From assembly GCA_035048815.1 (NCBI GenBank), contig JAUCBN010000037.1:16830001-16894000 (forward strand): a DNA stretch of 64,000 nucleotides. The letters are read 5' to 3'. The stretch comes from Abelmoschus esculentus. Its lineage: Eukaryota; Streptophyta; Magnoliopsida; Malvales; Malvaceae. The position numbers and the translations under genes are program-made. This document shows positions 36,397-47,610 of this stretch, in pieces. Below the pieces are notes generated by a model. That model did no database searches, was not told the origin of the DNA, and saw nothing but the letters and a program-made list of their open reading frames with translations. Positions within the stretch are counted from its first letter, which is position 1; every line of letters starts with the position of its first letter.

Positions 36397-37530
36397 ATGG
36401 ATGATGGAGCATCAATGTCGGATCATGGACACGTGGCACACACCCAACGGGAAAAGAATAGAGTTAGTTTCCCGTTCCCTAGTTTGGCGCTTCATTTCTC
36501 CAGCTATTGTCCCTTAGAAAGACCAATGGTACACGGAAGGACAAACAAATTTCAAATAAAAACGATTTATTTATTCATTTTTAATGCCAAACGAAACTTC
36601 GTTGCAACTTTGAATTCGATCAACGTGCGCAGCTCTAAGTTGATTGGGTCTCTCTCTTTTCTCATCAAAGGTTTGAATTTGGGGATTTTGCCATGTCTCA
36701 ACAATTTCATGGTCTTTTCCTTCCCCACCCTATGGTTTTTTTAGATTGTGTAATTGTCTTGCCAATGTCAATGCTACTTTTGTATATTAACAATGTTGAC
36801 GATGATCAAAGTCTTGGGCTGTAGACTGTGTAATTTTTTAGCTTTGTATATAGCCTATATTTAAATATAGGATTGTAGAAATCCAATGCCCTTTTTTCTG
36901 CAAATTGAAAATCTTGATTTTTGCTTATCGGATACAGGACTTGTATATTTGTATTTTATGAAAACTGAAGAATTCTGCAAATATAGATGAGTATACTTTC
37001 GTTTTGTTTCTCTTTTGTGATTGCAAGATATACCCAGGTTTTTTTAGCAAAGTGGCACAGGTTACCAATGGCAGCTAATTGTTAGCTTCCGTGTTCTTTG
37101 TATTCCAGTCTTTAGGGTCACATTTTATATAATTGGCTAATTGCTGCTATATTAATACCTGTAAAGAATAGTATTGCAATGAAACAGCATAGTAGTCATG
37201 CAGTTATATCACTGTTAGCTCAAGATATAACATGCCTGTTGCTAGTATCGTTTTGGTTTGTTTGCTTTGTTCTATATGATTCTAACTAATAGTGAATAAT
37301 GGCTACCTTTCTTCTTGTATGAATACCGAGTTTGGTTATGTCTTGTCTGTTCTAATGTAAAGCATGATCTTTACTTCGAGTTGATTGTTTATCAGGACTG
37401 CTTTCCACAAATTGTAAATGAGGGACTAATGCTTCATAATCAAGCTCCAAAGGATCTTTTTCTTAGAACATGATCAGGACTTGGCAGCTATAACCGTATA
37501 ACGTAACTGCATGTCCATGTTTTTGAACTA
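36397..37530 (+). promoter_or_regulatory. Promoter and leader of the kinesin gene
   Basis: A CACGTGGC box (ABRE/G-box type) lies at 36429-36436. A CT-rich stretch ending CATCAAAG before GTTTGA at about 36668 looks like a 5' UTR exon, and TTTATCAG at about 37396 like the acceptor of a second leader exon that runs to the ATG at 37531. The 115-codon frame here is not thought to be a gene. Confidence 0.45.
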
Positions 37531-40500
37531 ATGGCGAACAATAACCCTGAGAATCAACGTAAAGAAAGCCAATATTCCATTTTCTCCCCCCTCTTTCTAC
37601 ACATTTTTATTTTTATTTTTTTAACTAAACAGTTCCTTTTTTTTCCTCCTCAGCAGCTAGGTTGCCCAACAACAATAATAGTTATATTACAAAATGTGGA
37701 AGCATTCATGGGGATGCTCCCACACGTGGTCCTCTCACTCCATTATCCGGAGAAGACAGGAAGAAGGCGGCTTCCTTAGACTTGAAAATTAATCGTAAGT
37801 TGCACTCTCTCCCTTCTTAAGGTCAAGCATTGCCCTCTTTCCCCTGCGTAAACATGTCTATGTGCCTCCTGGTCTGTGATAGTTTATTAGATTCAACTGC
37901 TTTCACAAGTACAATGCTATAAGTAATGAGTGTATAATATTAAAAACAGTTCTAGTTAACTGGCTTCCTATTTGGTTTTATGCTTTTATTACCTTCTGCA
38001 GAACAATCAACTACAGGGCTTCCTCATGCTGGAAAAAAAATTCATGAGGTGTTTCAATGGAAACAAGGCCGCTACGCAGATCTCCCCACAACAAAAATTT
38101 CAGAGATGATGAAATCAAACGGTTTGGATGTAAGTTGTCAACATTCACTTACATTTGTTTTCGCTAGCCTTCCACCTTTTAGTACCCAAATGCGTAGCTT
38201 GGATGTTTAATACCTTCTCGTATCTTTCTGCTAGCAGAATGCCCCAACTCAGTCACTTTTAAGTGTTGTGAATGGAATTCTGGACGAAAGTTTTCAAAGA
38301 AAGAATGGTGAAATTCCTCCTGTATGGGATATTTGAACTTTCTTACATTTATTCATTTGTATGTTTATATATTATATAGATTATTTTGGCATAAAAACAT
38401 GATGACATTACCTTTGTTGCTCAGCGTGTGGCATGTCTCCTGAGAAAAGTTGTGCAGGAGATTGAACGGCGTATATCTACTCAAGCAGATCATCTAAGAA
38501 CTGTAAATCCTATTTTAAATATCTTGCTTTGGGGTACCCTTTTCTCTGTTTCTCTATGGATTTTTACATGGTCTGTGGCCTACAGCAAAACAATCTTTTC
38601 AAAATTCGAGAGGAGAAGTACCAATCAAGGATCAGAATACTTGAGGCTCTTGCAGCTTCTGAGAATGGTGAAGAGACTAAGGTCCAAACAGAAAAAAGTA
38701 TTTGTAGATTTGAAAATGCATTTCTGTTTTATTTGTAGAAGCTAAATTGTGTATTTCATGGCCTTATTTGTTACAGCCTGTTGCAAACCATACTCAACAA
38801 ACACAGGTTCGAAGAAAAAAAAAAATCTTTCCCGTTGTTCTACAGCCTTGAACTGCTTTTGTGCTTTCTATCGCAGGCATCGTTATTTAGCTGTTATTTT
38901 CCATGTTATTTATTAATTACTTATTGGGAATTCTCAAATGAGTTTCTTTTAAATGAATTCAAAGAATTTTCCAATCACAAACTCCAATGTACCCTGGATG
39001 TGGAGGTTCTTTCCTCCCTTTTATTACTTTTTATGATCACTTATTATTATCAGTTGGCTAAACAAAATAAATATATATTTTTAGACATATTGGTAAGATT
39101 GGAAAGTGCAGGAGCCTTTCAGTTGCCAAAGAAAGTAAGCTCATGCAATACCGATGCCTTTTGATACTACTATTTTCTCATGGAGTTCTTTTCTCTTTGT
39201 TGCAGACAGAAAACTTCAGAGTGGAAGAAAAAAGGAAATTTGAGAACTCCAAAGTGGAAGAGAAAAGGAAAGTTGAGAACTGCAAAGTGGAGGAAAAACA
39301 GAAAGTTGAGAACCCCAAAGAGGAGAGAAAACGGAAAGTTGAGAACCCCAAAGTGGAAGAAAAATGGAACGTTGAGGAGGTGAGGGAGGATAAATGCGAG
39401 CTAGAGAAAGAAACAGATAAAAACATCAAAGAGATTGCTTCACTGAAGCAAGAACTAGAAATGGCCAAAATGATGCACGAGGAGCGCTGCTTTGAAATGA
39501 AAAAAAAGACCGAGGGTGTCAAAGCAGCACTTCGAGCAAGGCTAAAAGAGCTCGAGTCTCTCCTTGCTGATTCAAACAATAGAGTGAAAGAGTTTGAAAT
39601 AACTACCGAGTCAAAATGTCAGAAGTGGAACATGAAAGTGAACATCTACCAAAGCTATATGGATTCTCATTTTAGTACAATACGGGTATATAATTGGTTT
39701 CTCCCATTTTGAATTTTTATTTTGTTCCCTTTATACTAATTTGTGCAAGTATTCAGGAGTTAAGGTTTACTTCTGATGCCATCAAGCAAGAACTTGTGAA
39801 AACACAAAAGAGCTATTTTGAGGAATTTAATCAATTACGTAGGTTTCTTATTGGAAAGTTTTTTATTCAGCCTGGATAGTTAGTGATAATAGTTCTTTTG
39901 AGAACCTTTTTTCTTGTTCAGAAAAAAAGCTTGAAGCATTAGCAGACGCGGCCGGGAACTATCGCGAAGTTCTTGCTGAAAATCGGAAGCTTTTCAATGA
40001 GCTTCAAGATCTGAAAGGTGCCTATATGTCGCTTCCCCCTATTGAGTTCTCTGTGATTCTGTATCACTTTTATTTTATTTTTTGACTTCTTTTTCCAGGG
40101 AACATTAGAGTTTTCTGTCGAATAAGGCCATTTATTCCTGGACAAAGTGGAAACAAGACTATAGTAGACAGTATTGGCGACAATGGACAGTTGGTTATTT
40201 CAAATCCATCCAAGCCAGGGAAGGAGGGGAATAAGACATTTAAGTTCAATAAGGTCTTTGGTCCAACTGCTACTCAAGGTTTTTATCTCTATCATCACCA
40301 AATTAATATTGTTGGTTGAATGGACTCATTAGTTGATCCCATACTCCTTGCAGTATGAACTAGACTCTGTTACCAAATATATTGCAATTATCTAATTTAT
40401 ATAACTCTTTTAAACAATTACAGCCGACGTATTTTCAGATATTCAACCTTTTATTCAATCAGTAGTAGATGGATTTAACGTCTGTATATTTGCTTATGGT

Positions 40501-43405
40501 CAAACTGGTTCAGGAAAAACCTATACAATGGTAAGAATTGCTTTAATCTTAAGCTTTCATGAAGTTGCACAAACATTAACAGTCTGATTCATTTCCTTTG
40601 ACATTTTCAGACTGGTCCTAATAATGCAACCGAAGAGGAATGGGGTGTGAATTATCGAGCTCTGAATAATCTCTTCAAAATCTCTCAAAATAGGAGAACC
40701 ACTATAGTGTATGAAGTTGGGGTCCAAATGATTGAAATATATAATGACCAAGTGCGTGATTTATTAACAGCTAAAGGTTCTGGGAAGAAATATCCTTTTA
40801 CTAAACAAGTTAGATTGTTTAGTATTGTTTCAATAATGGCTGTTGATTAACCTGTTTCACTAATATTGCTTTACACTGTCTCGAAATTTGTTGGCTTCGG
40901 ATGTATTGGTTTCCTTTCAATGTTAAAAGCAAAATATTTATTCTCGTGGTATGGTATTCTTTGTTTTCTTTAATCTGCACACAATGGGGGTTACAAATAT
41001 CTCTCAACCTAATGGGTTAGCTGTACCTGATGCTAGCATGCACCCTGTTCTATCAACCTCGGATGTAATAGATTTAATTGATGTTGGATTCAAGAATAGA
41101 ACTGTTAGTGCTACTGCAATGAATGAAAGAAGTAGTCGCTCTCACAGGTTCTTATTTTTAGTATTTTACTCAGTCTCTAGTTTCAGTATTCTTCATGTGA
41201 CTTACAATTTAGTTTGGTGGTTACAGCATTGTCACTGTGCATGTTCGTGGGAAGGATTTGAAGTCGGGAAATTGTATGTACGGTAATCTACATTTGGTAG
41301 ATTTAGCAGGAAGTGAAAGAGTCGATAGATCCGAGGTAACTGGAGATAGGCTTAAGGAAGCACAACATATTAATAAATCATTGTCTGCCCTTGGAGATGT
41401 AATTTTTTCTCTTGCACAAAAGGGTGCTCACGTGCCGTATAGAAATAGCAAGCTCACTCAAGTACTTCAAAGCTCTCTTGGTACTTCATCTATATTCTTA
41501 AACGTCAGAAATATTCTCCTGGTTTTAGAATGAAAATTGTCTTGACTGCTTGGAGAAACCTGATGTATGGTTCATCTAAATTCAAGTATTCTGTGTGCTC
41601 CATATACCCATCTTTATCTAAATGGCTTTATATGTTCCAGGAGGTCAGGCAAAGACCCTTATGTTTGTGCAGCTCAATCCAGATGCCGTTTCCTATACCG
41701 AAAGTCTTAGTACTTTGAAGTTTGCCGAACGGGTATCTGGAGTTGAGCTAGGTGCTGCACGAAGTAACAAAGAGGGGAAGGATGTTAGGGAACTGATGGA
41801 GCAGGTGCAATTTTCTTTTCCTCTTTTATGCATTACATTCTTTTACACAAGGTTATAATTTTCAATATGACACTTAGGTGGAGTCATATATTCACTATCT
41901 TTTCGAGGTAGATCAAAGGTATGTAGAGAAATTTCTCATAGGGCTATAACACTACTAGAAATGTGATACTTAAAACAAAAGTTGGTTTGCTAATACTTTC
42001 AAGCGTTGTTTATTTCTTAACATAGCAGTTAGGATTAGTATTTATTTTATAAGTAGGGTTTACTACAAATTTCCATCATTAGTTATGGTCGCTACAATAT
42101 TTATAGGCTGATATGAATGCATGTAGGGAATGAAGTTAATTACAATAAGTCAAGTTTCTTATTCATCAGTAGAGTTTCAAAATGTACATTAATCTTTATC
42201 AGGAGGGGCAGCAACATTGCCGGAGTCGATGAGAGTCTCCGGCCAGCAATAGGCATGAAATGCAAGGGGCAGATCAGTTGGCAATGTTGCGAAGCTTTTT
42301 GGACTTAAGCATTCTACGTTTATTTTATTTAGCATTAGTAGAAGGAGCATTACCTCAATTATGTTTTAGCAACTACTTTCCCTGTGTTCTTCACTTGATC
42401 AATGCCCTTGCCCCATAATATTCTTATTTTAAGATAATGGACATGGATGTATATATCATCTTCCTTTTTCCATTTTCTTTTGATCAATGTGAATTGTGTT
42501 TTATCTATTTGAACCCTCAGTGTAGGCTATTTGTATTATTGTTTTCTAAGTTTAACTGACTCTGCAGATGGCATCTCTGAAGGACACGATAGCTAAAAAG
42601 GATGAGGAGATTGAGAGGTTGCAAGTACTTAAAGATCTAAAAAACGGATATCCCGGAATGGAAGGTGAGCACCACAGAACAGGCTCATTGAGGTATGATT
42701 CTTCGGTTCTTCCTCTATTCTATAGGTGGTTATCCATTATCCTCGTGAAGCCAAAACGATATCTTGTGGGGAAAATGTCTTAGGACGTACTAATAAAGAA
42801 GCTTCTGATCTTGACAACTGTTCACAGTGATAGGCAGTCCGAAGCTGAATCTCAGCAGTCCACGGACGATGAAAAATCTGAAATATCTGAAGCTGGTCTT
42901 TCTGTGGGAGCAGAAACTGAAGGCTCAGTTGAATATACGCATTCCCCTGAAGGAAGTACTCCGGGAAAGTGAGTATCGGTTATGTTCTTTCAGCTTTAGC
43001 ACCAATCTAAAATATGCACGAAAAGAATTACATTTAATTTGCCACACACTTAGCTGGTTGGATGTCCCATTTGTGTTTGACTTCGTTGAGCAGAACCCGA
43101 ATGTGATCACATTCTTTCTTTCAATAAGCTACGCTCAATATGAGTTTAACTTTTTGCAGGAGTAAGATCGCATCAAAGATTCGACTTTTACAAAAACCAC
43201 CATCACCAAGATCAGAATCTCCAAAGGGTCCACCTGGTATGTAAAACTCAGATCCCTTCATCTGAATTCTGGACAAAAATTAGACCTCTTTAAATGGTCT
43301 CCTCAAATTTCTCTTCTGCCAGTCCTTTCAGGCATTAAAAAGAGTCTAAGCTTGAATTCAACCAAGCCGCCACTTACACGAAGTGCAAGTAAGCCATTGA
43401 AATAA
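37531..43405 (+). CDS. Kinesin-14 family motor protein (KIN-14), with one abnormal splice site
   Basis: A minus-end-directed type microtubule motor. Twenty exons: 37531-37558, 37654-37794, 38002-38129, 38238-38321, 38425-38502, 38586-38681, 38777-38806, 39206-39685, 39757-39838, 39922-40017, 40099-40278, 40424-40530, 40611-40776, 40985-41147, 41227-41480, 41641-41804, 42568-42692, 42828-42968, 43160-43236 and 43332-43405, about 897 codons. Phases agree throughout. N-terminal conserved region (GKKIHEVFQWKQGRYADLP, QSLLSVVNGILDES), a charged coiled coil with five 11-residue repeats, neck then motor (GNIRVFCRIRPFIPG), P-loop GQTGSGKT, switch I NERSSRSH, switch II DLAGSER, HVPYRNSKLTQVLQ, then a Ser-rich tail. 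The internal motor with the neck N-terminal to it is the KIN-14 layout. No calponin-homology domain is visible upstream. The acceptor before 40985 reads AA, not AG. Confidence 0.9.
39206..39400 (+). repeat. 33-bp coding minisatellite in the kinesin coiled coil
   Basis: Five imperfect units of 11 codons, of the type KVEEKRKVENC / KVEEKQKVENP / KEERKRKVENP, keep the frame of exon 8. They form a highly charged K/E-rich segment before the main coiled coil. Confidence 0.85.
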
Positions 43406-45259
43406 TTGCAGTTGTTTATAGTCTGTTATTCATCATTGTTATTAATTGTACTTTCTCAAAATTGAGGGACATTATCTCACCCGCTCATAAGATTCTGAAT
43501 TCCCCCCCCCCCCCCCCTCACATAAGGTAGCCACTTTTCCATTGATAGGAACTGGCTACAAAATTTTATTTATTTGTATAATACTATTTTTTTTTCCCCT
43601 TGGATCACCATTGTAATTTATGTCCCTCGGAGGATGTACATATATGTATAAAATTTAGTTTTAATTTACTTCCCTTTTGTAAATTTATAAATATTGTTAT
43701 ATGAGAGAGATTGAAAGCCAAACTGGGTATATGATCTAGCAAACATCTTAGTTATGGTAGTCATCTACAACTCATCAAAACAATCATTTTTAGTATATTC
43801 AACTATTGAACCTGACAAACTAATAATCCCTAAATCAATGGGTTTAAAGATAAAAAATATACAATAGATTCTTCTAGAAAGGTATTGATACGCCTGAAGG
43901 GGAGCTAAAGTTAATGATAAATCTAAAAGGAGCTAAAGTTAATGATAAATCTGTCTCCTCAAATCTAAAAGGAGTAACTAAGAAAGAAACTTGCACATGG
44001 TGAAAATTAGTGTAGAGCATAGGAGTAATACAATTATTTAGCCTAATCTGTAGATAATTAAACTCTTAAAATCAAAGAGAGTAATCAATTAAATTCTTTT
44101 TACGTGTATGACAAAAGCAATCATTGCATGAATCGTTTACTACATCAGAACCAATCAACGACTAAACCTGTCAAGAAATAATTAGGTTCATTATTTGTTA
44201 TTCAATTAGGGGTTAAGGCTTCCTTCTGTAATATTTTTAAAAAGTACTTTTAAAGTAAAAATGATTTTAAAGAACTGAAATTTTTTATTTTATTTTTCTA
44301 AAATATTTTTAAATAAAATTACATATTTATCTTCATTTATATTAATAATACTTTTATATTTAAAAAAAAAATAAAAATATATATTTTACTTATTTAAAAA
44401 TATTTTTGGTTAACAATATCAATCACTTGTATTTAAACAAGTATTTTTCAAAAGAAATGTCCCTAAATCTACTTAATTGGACTCTTAAGCCAAGACCTTT
44501 CTACTAGTATTACTACTATTCAAGCTATGAAAACATTTTCAATCAACTCTGTATTTGGTCACAACAAACCCTTACCTTTGAAAGGCACGCCCTTCATGTT
44601 TGGCTAAAACTGTTCACCTAGGAAAATATGATTACAAGTACCAAAAGAAATATACTCTTTAATAGTAATATGATATTTGTTACTCCAAGTGTGTAAGAAA
44701 AATCCCATTGAGAAATAGGTAATACAGATATCAGAATAGACCTTGAACATCTAAGGAAATCATAATGCTTCACCTGCTCTACACAGGGTATCATTCCCAC
44801 TCTATTGTTGATGGGGGCTTTGACGTAATGTCGAGTGTGACACGATTCACGCCTCACACATTGTTGCAAATTTTTTGAGAAACATCTTTAAGGAAACTAC
44901 TTTCAAAACAGTACCTGCAATTTCAAAAGAGTTGAAGAGTTAAGAGGGAGGAAGCAAAAGCAAATACGACTTCCTAGATGTTGAGAAATTGTAACATGCA
45001 ACCCCAAGCTTGCCAACATGTAATGATAATAACTTTGCATTGATTTTGTAGGATGCTAAAGTTGGGAAAACCAACTCATTCAACCCTACCATCTATTTCA
45101 ATAAAACCATTAATCCCCTTCCTGCAAACAGGCATATCATGTGCTGAAAATTAACTTTGATATTTTGAGCTTAAGGCTTAGGCTTATACTATATTAATTT
45201 ATGGCTTATTATGCTAAGCACATAGAGTTATAGGCATTTGCAGAACAATGAAAATTTAC
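43406..45259. other. Intergenic region between kinesin and GMP synthase remnant
   Basis: Holds a 16-C run at 43502-43517, two tandem copies of a ~28-bp segment (GGAGCTAAAGTTAATGATAAA at about 43902 and 43930), and AT-rich sequence. I looked here on the minus strand for the missing last exon of GMP synthase and did not find it. Confidence 0.5.
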
Positions 45260-45919
45260 CAATCTGCTGTCATTCCTTCTTGACTTGTAACAGCTCGGAG
45301 AGTAACGACATAAGAATGTGTCCTTTGATCGCCTTGAACTCCAACAGATTTTACAGGCAAAAAAACAGCAAAAGCTTGCCAAATTGAGTCATAAATACCA
45401 GCATCTTTGATGGATTGAATGAAAATTTCATCAACCTGGGGGAAAACAAGTTCATGAAAGAAAAGAGGTTTTATAAACACAATTGTACTTAATGAACACC
45501 TCTTACCTGCTGCACAATATCTAAGGCATTGCCTTCGGTTACATCACCCAAGACTCGAACTGCAAGGCCAGGCCCAGGAAATGGATGGCGTTTTAAAAAT
45601 GGCTCAGGAACCTTCAATATCTTCCCAAGTTGTCGAACCTTAAAAAGTTAGTCACAAATTATTAGAAGAGGAAACAGCCAAGTTTAGGAGTAAATGTCAT
45701 CCTTGAAGTGACAAAATCCAAACCTCATCCTTGAAGAGAAGTTTAAGTGGCTCAATGAGCTTTAACTTCATGTCTTTGGGAAGCCCTCCAACATTATGAT
45801 GACTTTTTATGGTGTGAGAGTGAGTTCTTCCAGAACCTGGTGGAGGACAATATTCAATAACGTCTGGGTACAAGGTTCCTTGAACAAGAAAAGTTGGCTT
45901 CTTCCCTAAGTCTGAATAT
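45260..45919 (-). pseudogene. GMP synthase (glutamine-hydrolysing) remnant, three exons
   Basis: Three consecutive minus-strand exons of the C-terminal part of GMP synthase, which makes GMP from XMP. 45724-45919 reads FLVQGTLYPDVIEYCPPPGS, then HHNVGGLPKDMKLKLIEPLK; 45507-45638 reads RQLGKILKVPEPFLKRHPF, then PGPGLAVRVLGDVTEGNAL; 45260-45435 reads DEIFIQSIKDAGIYDSIWQA, then KSVGVQGDQRTHSYVVTLRA. Each exon is open with GT-AG borders. The exons before these (glutaminase domain and most of the ATP-PPase domain) are not found further right, where repeats and another gene's remains lie, and the final exon (after the split Trp at GATTG|GT) is not found to the left. It is therefore a fragment, although the exons look well kept. 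Confidence 0.85.
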
Positions 45920-46232
45920 CTGAAACATAAACTGTATGGGGTGTAAACTAGGAAGCTTAGTGTGTCTCTAATATACAGATAAAGCATGATCACAATACAG
46001 AAGTGATCAGAAGTGACACTCACCAAAAGGTGATATCACTAAACTTCCCTGTACAGGAAGCATGCATGATAATTTCCAAATTAGATATGCATTTAGATAA
46101 CACAGAGCATGGCATTATATAATTATTTCAGAAATCACAAAAACAATGCAATCAACATGAATATACAAAGATAACAGAATTTGCACACAGTAGTAAAAAG
46201 AAAATATAGGAAGATACACACCTTAAACATAT

Positions 46233-47330
46233 AACTTAACGTCAAGAATGATGTCTACTGGACTCAACTCAAGCATTAGGTCGAGCGAGTGTAGAACTTA
46301 CAAATAAAAATAACAACATATACATTACTATGTCACTAAACAGAAAAATACACGAAACAAAAATAAACTAGAAAAACTCACGTGTGTGTCCCAAAGTCTG
46401 AGGAACATGAGGTCGTCCAAGAGGAGGAGGAGGAAGAAGAAACTCGGTGTTCGAATCCACGTCACCTGAAGCAAACGATAGACCAATTTCAGATTCTGAT
46501 AAAGATAACATCCAATTAAACATTCGAACTTAAAAGCCTTAAAAACAACACTTTGGGTTTGAATTTCGAAAAACAGATAGCGCCACCAAACTCAAGATGT
46601 CGAAAAACATAAAGTGAGACAGAGTTGAAAAAAGTCAATGCTGATGTCAGCATCAACCAATGTTGACGTAAGCAGATGATGTCAGCACTGGTCAATAGTG
46701 ACGTTAGCATGTCGGGTTGGGTCACGGGTCGCTAGGGTTTTCTCGAGAAAATATAAAAAAAAATTCCAGATCCTACCCAGGCTTAAAAACACCAAATTTT
46801 CGATAAAAACTCCTTTCCAATTCGATTTAAAACTAACTTAAACGCTACCAAACACCCTATACCCGATTCAAACCTAAAAAAAATCTCATTCTTCTTACAA
46901 ATCGATTGAACCAAAAAACAAAACCCCTTCCCCTAAAAACACTGAATAGAACCAAAAAAGAATAAGGCACAGATTCAAAAACTTACCAACAACGCCAAGA
47001 TTGAAACAAGAGGACCTCACAGAATGAAATGAAAGCAGAGAAGTAAACGAGAGAGTTAAACGAGAGGTCTTAAATTTGAGAAATAAATCCCAAATTAAAG
47101 CTGAAACAAGATAAAAAAAGAAGAAACTGTTACCAAAATAAAAATAGTAAAATTACCCATCAAGGGTCTGAACTTCTTTAATTTTTTAAAAGGCCCACAA
47201 AACTTTCTGAAATTGCAATCCTGAAATTCAAATTAGGTTTTAACCGAAAATCTCCAAATTTTAGAGTTTCAAAATAGGAATTTTAAAGCAATTAGGATTT
47301 TAATTTGAGCTAAAATATCAGTGTGTTACA
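46233..47330. repeat. Dispersed repeat, copy B (~1.1 kb)
   Basis: Second copy of the repeat at 21011-22122, same orientation, clearly diverged. Where copy A has (TAG)n, this copy has a GAGGAGGAGG-GAAGAA tract at 46421-46441. It also has a TGACG/GATGTCAGCA block at about 46640-46710. Its minus-strand start TGTAACACACTG matches the TGTAAC end of the neighbouring element at 47611. Confidence 0.8.
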
Positions 47331-47610
47331 TAAAGGAATATACATATACTTGTATCTAAAGAAGCGTCGGATGTGACTTCTAGATACACATACTTCAAAC
47401 CAAAATAAAGAGACGACAACATAGCTGGAGAGAAAAATAAGCAATACAGAACAATTTACAAATTTGCCAAAAAGAAAATGAAGAGGAAAATAGAAGAATC
47501 TTACATCTTTCCAGACTAAAGAAATAAATCCTTAACTTGCCTCAGCGCTATGGCGATGTTTAGGGTTGTAATGCTACTATAACATTGCCAACCATTCTAC
47601 TATTTTAGGG

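Noticed and set aside
36397..36744. 115-codon plus-strand frame upstream of the kinesin
   Set aside because: Better explained as promoter and leader; no similarity, and a splice-donor-like site falls inside it.
39178..39579. 133-codon minus-strand frame rich in Ser and Phe
   Set aside because: Antisense of the K/E-rich kinesin exon; composition follows from the repeat.
43502..43517. 16-C run as a possible assembly gap or regulatory site
   Set aside because: A simple homopolymer downstream of the kinesin stop; nothing else supports a function.
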